This document shows, one piece after another, positions 13,367 to 21,150 of a stretch of 25,238 nucleotides of DNA. Made by a program: the position numbers and the translations under genes. The stretch comes from an uncultured Clostridia bacterium. Lineage in GTDB: Bacteria > Bacillota_A > Clostridia > Christensenellales > CAG-138. The notes under the pieces were generated by a model. The model did not search any database, was not told the origin of the DNA, and saw nothing but the letters and a program-made list of their open reading frames with translations. Each line of letters begins with the position of its first letter. Position 1 is the first letter of the stretch. The stretch spans positions 1 through 25,238 of the forward strand of contig CAMYWS010000004.1 in the NCBI GenBank assembly GCA_947302865.1, in the 5' to 3' direction.

Positions 13367-15304
13367 ATGATTTGCAAGGAGTGCGGAGCATATAATCCCG
13401 ATCATGCATCGTTTTGCAAGGTCTGCGCTGCAAGTCTGAAAGAAGACACCGCGCCCAAACCGGTCGAAGAAGAACCGCAGCCGACAAAGCGTTTCAGCCG
13501 TCCCTCCTGGATGGCAGCCGAGCATGCGGAGCCGGTAAAGCAGGATGTGAAGGAAACGGCCGATGCGATCGAAGAAGCAGCGGAAGCGGAAGAACCCGCT
13601 GCGAATCCCGTCGAGCCGGAAGACGTTCCCGTTCATGAAGAGGAAGAGACGCCTGTTCCCATTTGGTCGCCCTCGCGTTCCCGCATGATACCGGAACCGA
13701 ACGATACGGACGAAGAAGAGGAAGAAGATGCACAGGAGCCCGAAGAAGAGGAATCCGATGAGGAGCCCGACAGCATCTACAACGATGAGGAAGCGCTCGA
13801 GGAAGACGACGGCGCGTTTGAGTACGAGCCCACGCCTCCGAAACGCAAGCAGAACAAGAAAAAGAACAACACGATGTTTACCGTTCTTTTGATCGCGATC
13901 ATTGTCGTGATCGTCGGTATTCTTGTTCTCGGCGGCTATATGCTTCTTAAGAATCAGCTGAACTGCGGCAAGTCTCCCGAAAAGTCCGGCGACGCCGAAC
14001 AGACGAGCACACAGACCGGCGAACAGCCAAGCACGCCTGTTGAGCCCGAAACCACCGAAGAGCCCGCTCTGGACGCAAAGAACGCGCAGCTGCAGGAAAT
14101 GATCGATGAAAACGGAAACGAACTGCTTGTGATCAATTATGTGCTCCCCGCGCATTCGACCATTGAAATCTATTTCCCGCACCAGGATAATTTCACCTAT
14201 ACCAACGATTCGGATAAGGATATCAGGCGTGGCGTTAAGGTTTCTCCCGCTGTCTACTATCCGAACAGACCGCTCGAACCCGGCGAATCGACGATGGAGT
14301 TCCAGCCGGAGATTACGATCCACAACGCAGACGGTTCTTCCTATCCGGTGAACTGTCCGTCCTATACGCGTTCGTTCCCGACGCTGGAAGTCACCGTGAC
14401 CGAACCGGTCCCCGAGGGCGACGAACCCTATATGGCGCCTGAAAGCAATGTTGTAAGCATTGAGGGCATTGTCAACGATCCGGGCGCCGAAGTCACGGTC
14501 AACGGCGTCATCACGACCATTTATGTCGGCAACAAGTTTATGTACGACTACAAGTTTGCCGATACCGCAACCGAAGATACCGTTGAGACCGTAACGATCT
14601 CCGCGACAAAGAACAATTGTGTCAGCGACACGAAGGAAGTCAAGATTCATGCTTATAAGTACATTCCTGAGCCGATGAAGCTTGAAGTCAAATCCGAAGG
14701 CAGCGCGCTCCGCGCGGACAAGAGCGGCAAGCTGACCGTGACCGGTACGACGCTCCCCGGCGCCACGCTGAAAGCCGCAAGCGACAATGCCGCGAACGTG
14801 CTTTGCGGAAGCGTTGCCGTTGACGCCGAAGGCAACTTCTCCTTCCAGATCACAACGGATCCTTCCTTCTACGGAATGTCTGTAATCACGCTGAACGCGG
14901 AAAAGGAAGGCGCCGAAAACGGCTCCACGAAGTTCACGATCACCAAGGGCTTCGCAGACAAGGATGCGTTCCTCAAGTTCTACAACAGCAAGCACAATTA
15001 CCTTGAGATTCCGAAGAAGATCACGATCGACGTATTGCTTGCAAACCAGACGCAGTATGCTTCGAACGATTACGGGTTCCGTCTGACCGCTGCCGTTGTC
15101 GAAGTGATCACAATCGACGGCGATACCATCGTCAAGATGTCCCTGAACAAGACGAATGAAACGGTGTACGTCCACAATCTCAGCGATAAGTGGCAGCCCG
15201 GTGAAAACGTCGGCGCGAAGTACAACGTATACGGCAACTTTATCGGTACCTACAGCGACACCGGATGCGCCGAGTTCTACGGCTGGTTTGCAAAGAAACC
15301 GTAA
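13367..15304 (+). CDS. Zinc-ribbon, acidic-linker, single-pass membrane protein with large extracellular part
   Basis: The 645-aa protein opens with a compact zinc ribbon (Cys3, Cys6, Cys17, Cys20). A very Glu/Asp/Pro-rich disordered region follows (about 30-165), then a KRKQNKKKN basic patch, one transmembrane helix (about 170-195), a Thr/Glu-rich linker, and about 400 residues that look like tandem beta-sandwich units. The basic patch before the helix puts the zinc ribbon inside and the beta domains outside. Similar zinc-ribbon/TM proteins are common in Clostridia, mostly uncharacterised. The start is ATG at 13367 with AGGAGG 8 bases upstream; the earlier in-frame ATG at 13307 would overlap the promoter. 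A role in envelope sensing or stress is conceivable but not shown. Confidence 0.85.
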   Translation: MICKECGAYNPDHASFCKVCAASLKEDTAPKPVEEEPQPTKRFSRPSWMAAEHAEPVKQDVKETADAIEEAAEAEEPAANPVEPEDVPVHEEEETPVPIWSPSRSRMIPEPNDTDEEEEEDAQEPEEEESDEEPDSIYNDEEALEEDDGAFEYEPTPPKRKQNKKKNNTMFTVLLIAIIVVIVGILVLGGYMLLKNQLNCGKSPEKSGDAEQTSTQTGEQPSTPVEPETTEEPALDAKNAQLQEMIDENGNELLVINYVLPAHSTIEIYFPHQDNFTYTNDSDKDIRRGVKVSPAVYYPNRPLEPGESTMEFQPEITIHNADGSSYPVNCPSYTRSFPTLEVTVTEPVPEGDEPYMAPESNVVSIEGIVNDPGAEVTVNGVITTIYVGNKFMYDYKFADTATEDTVETVTISATKNNCVSDTKEVKIHAYKYIPEPMKLEVKSEGSALRADKSGKLTVTGTTLPGATLKAASDNAANVLCGSVAVDAEGNFSFQITTDPSFYGMSVITLNAEKEGAENGSTKFTITKGFADKDAFLKFYNSKHNYLEIPKKITIDVLLANQTQYASNDYGFRLTAAVVEVITIDGDTIVKMSLNKTNETVYVHNLSDKWQPGENVGAKYNVYGNFIGTYSDTGCAEFYGWFAKKP

Positions 15305-15313
15305 TCTGCAGTC

Positions 15314-15598
15314 ATGCGTATCTGGGCAAAGACAATTCAACATCAAAAGATCAAAACAGAGGTCGTGCGGGAGTTTTCTCTCGCACGGCCCTCTGATTTA
15401 GCGGGCTGGATGCCGGTCCTCCACGAGCTGTGTCAGGCGCTTGATCTTGCGCGTCCGATTGTTTTGGAAAAGCACGTCCGCGAACTCGGTCAGTTCTCTC
15501 ATACGGTTTTCAAGCAAAGCGATTTTATGGAACCCATCGCTTTCGATCGCTTTGAGATAGAGATCTTTCCCGAAAAAAAGGAGCATGAATTCTTCTGA
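15314..15598 (+). CDS. Small conserved clostridial protein, function unknown
   Basis: The 94-aa soluble protein begins MRIWAKTIQ and contains LARPIVLEKHVREL and FMEPIAFDRFEIEIF. This pattern (an RIW start, then a D-x-x-RPIWL-like block and an F-I-E-x-I-x-F-D end) recalls a family of short clostridial hypotheticals, from memory rather than a search. It begins 9 bases after the stop of the zinc-ribbon gene with no clear ribosome binding site, so it probably depends on coupling. No enzymatic motif is visible. The start is the least certain part. Confidence 0.62.
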   Translation: MRIWAKTIQHQKIKTEVVREFSLARPSDLAGWMPVLHELCQALDLARPIVLEKHVRELGQFSHTVFKQSDFMEPIAFDRFEIEIFPEKKEHEFF

Positions 15599-15634
15599 TC
15601 ACGCGCATACTAACGACGCGAAAGGAGTGATTTC

Positions 15635-15850
15635 ATGAATATCGTTGCCTTGATCCTTATGATCGTCGGCGCGTTGAACTGGCTGCTTGTCGGTCTTTTC
15701 AATTTCAATCTCGTTACGTGGATCTTCGGACCCGGTTCGGTCATTTCGATCATTCTCTATATTCTGGTCGGTCTCGGCGGGATCTGGGGAATCATCATGC
15801 TGTTTCAGCACAACGTCCGAAAAACAACATTTATGCACGACGATGTATAA
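15635..15850 (+). CDS. DUF378-family small membrane protein (YuzA-like)
   Basis: The 71-aa protein has two transmembrane helices (about residues 3-24 and 33-57). The family signature GALNWLLVGLFNFNLV lies in the first helix and its exit. DUF378 proteins are widespread in Firmicutes and have no established function. ATG at 15635 is preceded by AAAGGAG at good spacing. A strong terminator follows directly. It could be cotranscribed with the two upstream genes. Confidence 0.88.
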   Translation: MNIVALILMIVGALNWLLVGLFNFNLVTWIFGPGSVISIILYILVGLGGIWGIIMLFQHNVRKTTFMHDDV

Positions 15851-15856
15851 TGACGC

Positions 15857-15881
15857 AAAGAAGCCGTCCGGCTTCTTTTTT
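15857..15881 (+). terminator. Rho-independent terminator after the DUF378 gene
   Basis: The stem AAAGAAGCC/GGCTTCTTT (15857-15865 with 15870-15878) has loop GTCC and runs into TTT. It starts 6 bases after the DUF378 stop. Confidence 0.88.
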
Positions 15882-15909
15882 CATACTGGATTTTTTCCCA
15901 CGTTTCCTT

Positions 15910-15915
15910 TATAAT
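15910..15915 (+). promoter_or_regulatory. -10 element of the flavin-reductase-like operon
   Basis: A perfect TATAAT lies 27 bases before the ATG at 15943, in the short gap after the terminator. The -35 candidate at 17 bases spacing (TGGATT) is weak. Confidence 0.45.
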
Positions 15916-15942
15916 GTAATATCATATACGGAGGTGGCAAGG

Positions 15943-16422
15943 ATGAATTGGATGAAGGAAACGAATGAACAGCTTCGTCGCGGCGCATTTCTGATGGTCG
16001 ACGGCAACCCCATGACGATCGGATGGGGACAGTTCGGCGTCATCTGGAACAAACAAACCTTTTCCGTTTACGTACGGCAGAGCCGATTCACGCACGATCT
16101 TCTCGAGCATGCTTCCACATTTACCGTAAGCGTACCGAAGCCCGGAACCATGCAGGAAGCGCTTGCATTCTGCGGTACCAGATCCGGCCGTGACGTCGAT
16201 AAAATGTCCGTTCTGCACGGTTCGCTGCTTCCCGCCGCATACGGCGGTCAGGACGGTTTTGCCGGTTGCCGGTATCATATCGAATGCAGGATCCTCTTCC
16301 GTGCGGAACTGGATGAACATCTGCTCGAAGACGATACACTTTTGTCGCGCTATTACGCCGACGGCGATCCGCATACGATGTACGTCGGTGAGATCCTCGG
16401 CATTCGGGAGGAGGATGCATGA
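15943..16422 (+). CDS. Flavin-reductase-like (FMN-binding split-barrel) protein
   Basis: The 159-aa cytosolic protein resembles the short flavin-reductase-like family: an N-terminal GAFLMVDG-NPMTIGWG strand pair, SVYVRQSRFTHDLLE, TFTVSVPKPG, and a late FCGTRSGRDVDK block. Such proteins bind FMN and may reduce flavin or a small electron carrier; the substrate is not evident. The start is ATG at 15943 with GGAGG upstream; the open frame extends back over the terminator and promoter, which rules out earlier starts. Its stop overlaps the next ATG (ATGA), so it is translationally coupled to the lipoprotein and SDR genes. Confidence 0.82.
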   Translation: MNWMKETNEQLRRGAFLMVDGNPMTIGWGQFGVIWNKQTFSVYVRQSRFTHDLLEHASTFTVSVPKPGTMQEALAFCGTRSGRDVDKMSVLHGSLLPAAYGGQDGFAGCRYHIECRILFRAELDEHLLEDDTLLSRYYADGDPHTMYVGEILGIREEDA

Positions 16423-16913
16423 AGCGGTTGCTCCCCTGTCTCCTCTGTCTGATCCTGCTCTTCGGCTGCGTGAAGGCTGTGCAGAATACATATCGCGGCG
16501 ACGGCTTTACTGCAGTTTTGCCGGAGCCGTTTGAGCCGGTCAAAGATACTGCCGTGATATGTTTTGCGCCTTACGGCGTTCCGCTTCTTTCCAGCTCGAT
16601 CACCGTTTCGGTCACCGAACTGAACTGGTATTTCGACAGCTTTACAAAGGAGGAATACGAAGAATCGCTGAAAGCATCCTGCGGATATGAAACGCTGACC
16701 GTCAAAGGTTTTGAAACCTGCCGCGTCGGCGGATTCGACGCCCGCAGGATCATATGCAAAGTACGGATCGATCAGGGATCGCACGACCTGATCATCTGCG
16801 CCGTCAACGCAGATCGCACGTATCTGTTCACGCTGCTGAACCGCGAGGGTGACAATTATGTTTCCGCGTTTGACGCCATACTGTCGAGCGTTGTGTTTAC
16901 GGAGGATACATGA
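16419..16913 (+). CDS. Small lipoprotein, function unknown
   Basis: The 164-aa protein has a lipoprotein signal with lipobox LFGC (Cys17). A compact alpha/beta domain of about 145 residues follows, with regularly spaced strands (FTAVLPEPFEP, ITVSVTELNWYF, ARRIICKVRI, LIICAVNADRTYLFTLL). The pattern resembles PsbP/DUF1795-like lipoprotein domains, but I cannot confirm that. It overlaps both neighbours by ATGA (start over the flavin-reductase stop, stop over the SDR start), so the three proteins are made together. It should be anchored on the outer membrane face, unlike its two cytosolic neighbours. No function can be assigned. Confidence 0.8.
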   Translation: MKRLLPCLLCLILLFGCVKAVQNTYRGDGFTAVLPEPFEPVKDTAVICFAPYGVPLLSSSITVSVTELNWYFDSFTKEEYEESLKASCGYETLTVKGFETCRVGGFDARRIICKVRIDQGSHDLIICAVNADRTYLFTLLNREGDNYVSAFDAILSSVVFTEDT

Positions 16914-17635
16914 AAAACATCGTTTTGATCACCGGCGCGTCCGGCGGGATCGGCACGGCGATTGCGAGAAGGTTTGCGGAATCCGGCTATGCCGTCGTTC
17001 TGCAATACCATAACAACAATGAATCCGTTGAGCAGACGGCCGCTGCATTTCCAAACGGAACGGATCATCTTTGCATCCGCTGTGATCTTACGGACGCAGA
17101 AGACGCAGCGTGCCTTGTATCGGAGATACGCAAGCGGTTCGGAACAGTTTCCGTCCTCGTGAACTGCGCAGGCGTCGCGCTGCCGCAAAAGCTGTTCACG
17201 GATACGACAGACGAGGAATACGACCTGATCTTCGATACGAACGTGCACGCCATGATGCGTCTTACGCGTCTTCTGACCGATGATCTGCGTCAGAATCACG
17301 GCGCCATCGTCAATATCTCGTCGATGTGGGGTGTTGCCGGAGCTTCCTGCGAAGTTTTATATTCAGCGTCGAAAGCCGCCGTGATCGGTTTTACAAAGGC
17401 GCTGGCAAAGGAGCTTGCGCCGTCTGACGTCACGGTCAATGCCGTTGCGCCGGGGCTGATCCCGACGTCGATGAATGCGCATCTGTCTCCGGAGGAATTG
17501 GAAGCGTTCCGTCTCGAGACGCCGCTGAACCGGCTCGGTACGCCGGAAGACGTTGCCGAAGCGGTATTGTTTCTTGCCAACGCACGGTTCATCACCGGGC
17601 AGGTGCTCTGCTGCGACGGCGGTATAACGATCTGA
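16910..17635 (+). CDS. SDR-family NAD(P)-dependent reductase (FabG/YmfI-like)
   Basis: The 241-aa classical short-chain dehydrogenase has the cofactor motif TGASGGIG (residues 8-15), NCAG and the catalytic set with Ser in NISSM and YSASK (Tyr-x-x-x-Lys). The C-terminal AVAPGLIPTSM and DGG complete the family pattern. Length and motifs fit FabG and the FabG-like YmfI group, the latter reported to reduce modified EF-P in Bacillus; the sequence does not choose between them. The start overlaps the lipoprotein stop and is preceded by GGAGG. It is the last gene of the trio and ends at a strong bidirectional terminator. Substrate unknown. Confidence 0.9.
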   Translation: MKNIVLITGASGGIGTAIARRFAESGYAVVLQYHNNNESVEQTAAAFPNGTDHLCIRCDLTDAEDAACLVSEIRKRFGTVSVLVNCAGVALPQKLFTDTTDEEYDLIFDTNVHAMMRLTRLLTDDLRQNHGAIVNISSMWGVAGASCEVLYSASKAAVIGFTKALAKELAPSDVTVNAVAPGLIPTSMNAHLSPEELEAFRLETPLNRLGTPEDVAEAVLFLANARFITGQVLCCDGGITI

Positions 17636-17646
17636 ATCTGAACAGC

Positions 17647-17682
17647 AAAAGACGATCGGAACACATTCCGATCGTCTTTTTT
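17647..17682. terminator. Bidirectional rho-independent terminator
   Basis: A perfect 15-bp stem (17647-17661 with 17666-17680) built on AAAAGACGATCGGAA has loop CACA. It runs into T on both strands and lies between the convergent SDR and ROK genes. Confidence 0.92.
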
Positions 17683-17691
17683 ACGGTATGG

Positions 17692-18579
17692 TTAAGATAC
17701 GATCAGCCCTGCGCCGATGATCCCCGCGTCGTTTCCGGCAGATGCGACCACGATCTCCGGGCAGGTTTCAAAAAAGCATTTCCGTGCTACATCTTCGCGC
17801 AGCGGATTGAGAAGAAAGCTTCCCGCGCCGCTGACGCCGCCGCCGATCGCAATGCGTTCCGGATCGATCAGGTTGATAATGGACGCGATATAGCTTCCGA
17901 AATCATCGACGTATTCGCGGAACAGCGCAAGCGCCTGCTCGTCGCCCGCCTTTGCAGCTTCGATCACTTCTTTTGCCGTCGGTTTTCCGAACATTGCGCC
18001 GTCGTTGCAGAGACGCGTTGCGGAGCAATAGGCCTCCGCACAGCCGTTGACGCCGCAGGTGCAAAGGCGACCGCCGTTTTTAAGCACCATATGTCCCGGT
18101 TCGGTGCCGTTTCCGCGTCCGCCGCGGAACAGTTCGCCGTTCACGATCAATCCGCCGCCGATCCCCGTCCCGATTGTAACCATCACGGACGTTTTCGTGC
18201 CGGTAAGCGCGCCGATCCGCTGCTCGGCCAACGTTGCCGCGTCGGCGTCGTTGATAAGCTCGACGGGTTTATGCAGCGCATCGGAAAGCATTGCCGCAAG
18301 CGGCGTATGATGAAATCCGAGGTTGTGCGCGTCGATCACGATCCCTTCCTGCGGCAGCACGCTGCCGGGAACCGCAACGCCGACACCCGCAATCTCGCAG
18401 TCGCAGACCGCGGCCTTTTCAAGGATGCCGCGATACAAGCCGACACACGCCGCAACGACCGCCTCGCTGCCTTCTCCGCGCGGAAATCTGACGGAGCCCT
18501 TTGCGATCAGATGACTCTGCCCGTCGATTATGCCGGCGGCGATATTGGTCCCGCCGATGTCAAATCCGAAACGCATCAT
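17692..18579 (-). CDS. ROK-family sugar kinase (glucokinase-like)
   Basis: The 295-aa cytosolic kinase family phosphorylates glucose or another hexose with ATP. It shows the N-terminal phosphate-1 motif DIGGTNI (8-14), INDADA with the catalytic Asp, the phosphate-2 motif VTIGTGIGGG, and GTEPGHM. The ROK zinc site CTCGVNGCAEAYCS is also present. No helix-turn-helix precedes it, so it is a kinase rather than an NagC-type repressor. The start overlaps the stop of the TSCPD gene (two adjacent ATGs at 18579 and 18576), with only a weak GGG upstream, so translation is probably coupled. It is the last gene of a five-gene operon. Sugar specificity is not readable. Confidence 0.93.
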   Translation of the reverse strand: MMRFGFDIGGTNIAAGIIDGQSHLIAKGSVRFPRGEGSEAVVAACVGLYRGILEKAAVCDCEIAGVGVAVPGSVLPQEGIVIDAHNLGFHHTPLAAMLSDALHKPVELINDADAATLAEQRIGALTGTKTSVMVTIGTGIGGGLIVNGELFRGGRGNGTEPGHMVLKNGGRLCTCGVNGCAEAYCSATRLCNDGAMFGKPTAKEVIEAAKAGDEQALALFREYVDDFGSYIASIINLIDPERIAIGGGVSGAGSFLLNPLREDVARKCFFETCPEIVVASAGNDAGIIGAGLIVS

Positions 18580-18827
18580 ACGTTCGCCGCCGCCCTTTCT
18601 ACGGCAAGCGCGAGCTGATCCGCACAGGACGTACTGCTCGGACCGCAGGTGTTGCCTTTCAGGATCTGTACCACTCTTTCCGTCTCCATACCCTCAACCA
18701 GTTTTCCGATCGCCTTCAGATTGCCGTTGCAGCCGCCCTTGAAAACGACGTTGTGTACCTTCCCGTCGACCAGATCGAAGTCGACTTTTGATGAGCATAC
18801 ATTGTTGACCTTCATCGTATAATGCAT
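18576..18827 (-). CDS. TIGR03905-type TSCPD-domain protein
   Basis: The 83-aa small protein has the TSCPD pattern: VVFKGGCNGNLKAI followed by GNTCGPSSTSCADQLA, with several conserved Cys residues that could bind a metal. A TSCPD domain is also found at the C-terminus of some ribonucleotide reductases; the free-standing clostridial form (TIGR03905) has no established function. ATG at 18827 is preceded by AAGGAGGA, which lies within the last codons of the acyltransferase gene. Its stop overlaps the ROK start. The family call is firm from the motif, the role unknown. Confidence 0.87.
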   Translation of the reverse strand: MHYTMKVNNVCSSKVDFDLVDGKVHNVVFKGGCNGNLKAIGKLVEGMETERVVQILKGNTCGPSSTSCADQLALAVERAAANV

Positions 18828-18829
18828 GA

Positions 18830-20044
18830 TCAGCTCCTCCTTCCTGTATTTAAAATCAACCGTGAAGCCGGCTTTTCTATTCCGTAAGTGATCAGCGCGG
18901 CAACGACGAATGCAATCACAAGTCCCGTGACCGTTACCGTCCATTGCGTACCGGCGCCGCCGTTTGCGATGTCCGCGCCGCTCTTTGCGCCGAACGACGA
19001 AACGACCTTGACAATGAGCCATTGATGCCACAGATACAGATTATAGGATACCGCGGCGATCGCGGACAGTATGCGGTTATCGAGGATCTTCCGGACCGGC
19101 TTCATCGAGATCGACGCGCCGAGCAGGAATACCGTAAACGCAAGCGACAGGAACATTCTGTTCTGCATCTGCCACACCTGCTGATGCGAGGCGTCTCCGG
19201 ATGCGGCGCAGGCCCGAAACAGCCGGAAGATCAGCCAGAGCGCCGCCGCCGCCGCGACTGTGCCGAGAATCGACGGGATCGCCTTATGTCTCACCCGCTC
19301 CGCGTACCAGACGTAGAGATGCGCCGCCATCATGCCGTTCGCGAAAACCGGCAGAAACGTCAGAAAACGGTTGACCATGACCCGCGGCTCCCCGAGCGCT
19401 GAAGAGACGCCGATCGCAAACCAGACGCCGAACAGCACCATGACGCCGTACGTCAGAAGCGGTCTGCTCCCGAACGCTTTCGCAAGCAGCGGAAAAACCA
19501 GATAGAACGCGATTTCGATGCACACCGTCCACATAACTGCCGTGATCCCGGTGAACAGATACGTGTCATTGAACATCATCTGCGTAAATGTCAGGTGCGT
19601 CAGAAGATCCTTCAGCGCAAATGCCGCTCTTCCCTTGTACGCGCCCTCTATCATAGCGACGGTATACATCACAATGACGGCGAACAGATAGCTCGGCACG
19701 ATCCTGGCAAATCGTTTTTTGAAGAACGTTCCGACCCGGTCGACCGGCGTACCGCAGAACGTCCGTCTCGCATACGGAAGATACAGGACGAACGCGGACA
19801 GCAAAAGCATCAGATCGACGCAAAGATATCCGACGCGCCGCAGTACGTCCGGGTTGATCCTCGAAACGCCGGCCCAGGAAAGAAAAGGCGTTGCGTATAT
19901 CGGCATCAGCCACGTCTGCTGCCAGAAATGGAACCACAGCACGCAGAGTACGCCGAGCGCGCGCACGCCGTCCAGAACGCCGATGTGCATTGTATCGACG
20001 GAGAAGATCGACGCTGTTTTGTGATTCAAAGCGTTCTTCCTCAT
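18830..20044 (-). CDS. Membrane acyltransferase, OafA-like acyltransferase-3 family
   Basis: The 404-aa protein has about ten transmembrane helices and the family start LDGVRALGVLCVLWFH, with the conserved Arg and His of acyltransferase 3 (YrhL/OafA type). A basic FFKKRFARIVPSYLF block and a late SYNLYLWHQW block follow. Such proteins move acetyl or other acyl groups across the membrane onto surface polysaccharides, peptidoglycan or other glycans. The start overlaps the SGNH hydrolase stop (ATGA), and that hydrolase could act on the same ester. The acceptor is unknown. Confidence 0.9.
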   Translation of the reverse strand: MRKNALNHKTASIFSVDTMHIGVLDGVRALGVLCVLWFHFWQQTWLMPIYATPFLSWAGVSRINPDVLRRVGYLCVDLMLLLSAFVLYLPYARRTFCGTPVDRVGTFFKKRFARIVPSYLFAVIVMYTVAMIEGAYKGRAAFALKDLLTHLTFTQMMFNDTYLFTGITAVMWTVCIEIAFYLVFPLLAKAFGSRPLLTYGVMVLFGVWFAIGVSSALGEPRVMVNRFLTFLPVFANGMMAAHLYVWYAERVRHKAIPSILGTVAAAAALWLIFRLFRACAASGDASHQQVWQMQNRMFLSLAFTVFLLGASISMKPVRKILDNRILSAIAAVSYNLYLWHQWLIVKVVSSFGAKSGADIANGGAGTQWTVTVTGLVIAFVVAALITYGIEKPASRLILNTGRRS

Positions 20045-20748
20045 GTGTTTTCGCTCCGCGCCGCGCGCGACGCATACTGCCGCAGAATCGCCGTAACCGC
20101 GGGTTCCGCAGGTATTTTCGTTTCGTTCGGGTCCTCGATCGCCGACGGCGGTTTTTCCTTCGCGAACCGCACGCGAAAATCGACGACCTCATCCGGAAGC
20201 GCCGAAAGATCGGTCTGTCCGGTCAGCAGCGACGCAAACGCCGCCGCGATCAGATAATCCCCGTACGGCGAAGCATGCGAGCCGTCGAACCAATAGAGAT
20301 CGATCTCAGGATGCTCCGCGCGCACGGTTTCGAACAGCTCTCCGATCGGTGCAAGAAGCGTACGGTATCGGTCCGCCAGCGTACGATAGATGCCGCTGAT
20401 GAGCGCCGCTTTTTCGGGTTCGCCGCGCTTTGCCCATGTCATATACAGGACCGGCTTTGTTTCGACGCGTTCGCAGAGACGAACGAGTTTTTCAACGGAC
20501 GGTTCCGTTTCCCCGATCGGCGGAACGGGATGACCGAACTGCTGGATCACACAATAGTCATAATGCCCGTACAAAAGCGCAAAACGCACGGAAAAGTACT
20601 CCTCGCAATGCCAGTCCAGCTTGCGATTCGAAAACGCAAGCATCGTGACCTCCGTCCGTTCGCCGGTGAGCGCTTCGCACATTTCAGCAAACAGATGCGG
20701 CATGTCATTGAAATAGGTATGGCTGTTGCCGATAAAGAGTACCTTCAA
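20041..20748 (-). CDS. SGNH/GDSL-type hydrolase
   Basis: The 235-aa protein has the block-I motif GNSHT (Ser9 as probable nucleophile) at the extreme N-terminus and DGSHASPYGD (catalytic Asp and His) near residue 175. The fold is that of SGNH esterases. It has no signal peptide, so it is probably cytosolic or acts at the inner membrane face. The start is TTG at 20746-20748 with GGAG upstream; no ATG fits. It is coupled by ATGA to the acyltransferase gene, and in many bacteria the two activities occur together in glycan O-acylation. Whether it removes or transfers acyl groups cannot be said. Confidence 0.86.
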   Translation of the reverse strand: MKVLFIGNSHTYFNDMPHLFAEMCEALTGERTEVTMLAFSNRKLDWHCEEYFSVRFALLYGHYDYCVIQQFGHPVPPIGETEPSVEKLVRLCERVETKPVLYMTWAKRGEPEKAALISGIYRTLADRYRTLLAPIGELFETVRAEHPEIDLYWFDGSHASPYGDYLIAAAFASLLTGQTDLSALPDEVVDFRVRFAKEKPPSAIEDPNETKIPAEPAVTAILRQYASRAARSENT

Positions 20749-20763
20749 TGTCGGATCTCCGTT

Positions 20764-21084
20764 TTATTCCCAGTCGATCGCGCCGATGCTGTCGAGATAC
20801 GCTTCACTGTAGTCCATATAGTCCTCCACGAAGCGCATGCAGTACATCTTCTGCTCCTCAAACGATTTCTGCATCTCCGCAAAAAGATACTCGAACGCCT
20901 TTTCGTCGTCGTATACTTCTCCGTCGTTTACGCCGGACTCCTCCATGAACGTCTCGTCGAGTTCCGTGATCCGATCCAGCATGCGATCGAAGACTTCCTC
21001 CTTCAGGATCAGGAAATCGCCCTGTTCCATAAAGCGCTGCTTGATGTATTTTTTCGCGTTTTCCACACTGTATTCCTGTTCCAT
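20764..21084 (-). CDS. Acidic conserved hypothetical protein
   Basis: The 106-aa soluble, strongly acidic, probably all-helical protein has a C-terminal block EEQKMYCMRFVEDYMDYSEAYL. I recall short clostridial proteins of similar shape but no function. The start is ATG at 21084 with AAGGAGG upstream; the in-frame ATG at 21132 would lie upstream of the promoter. It is the first gene of the operon through the ROK kinase and lies 15 bases before the SGNH gene. Confidence 0.78.
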   Translation of the reverse strand: MEQEYSVENAKKYIKQRFMEQGDFLILKEEVFDRMLDRITELDETFMEESGVNDGEVYDDEKAFEYLFAEMQKSFEEQKMYCMRFVEDYMDYSEAYLDSIGAIDWE

Positions 21085-21111
21085 ACGTGCCTCCTTATTT
21101 GTGGTGATATG

Positions 21112-21120
21112 ATTATACCA
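21112..21120 (-). promoter_or_regulatory. Extended -10 promoter of the five-gene operon
   Basis: The minus strand reads TGGTATAAT (-10 TATAAT at 21112-21117). A weak -35 lies upstream. It sits 28 bases before the ATG of the 106-aa protein. Confidence 0.6.
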
Positions 21121-21150
21121 CAGTTTTATCAAGGTTGCTACAGTTTCCGA

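Noticed and set aside
13286..15346. A 686-codon open frame on the minus strand opposite the zinc-ribbon gene
   Set aside because: It has an Arg/Phe/Val-rich, low-complexity translation, no ribosome binding site and no motif. The plus-strand frame has a promoter, an AGGAGG site and clear domains, so this is an antisense shadow caused by codon bias.
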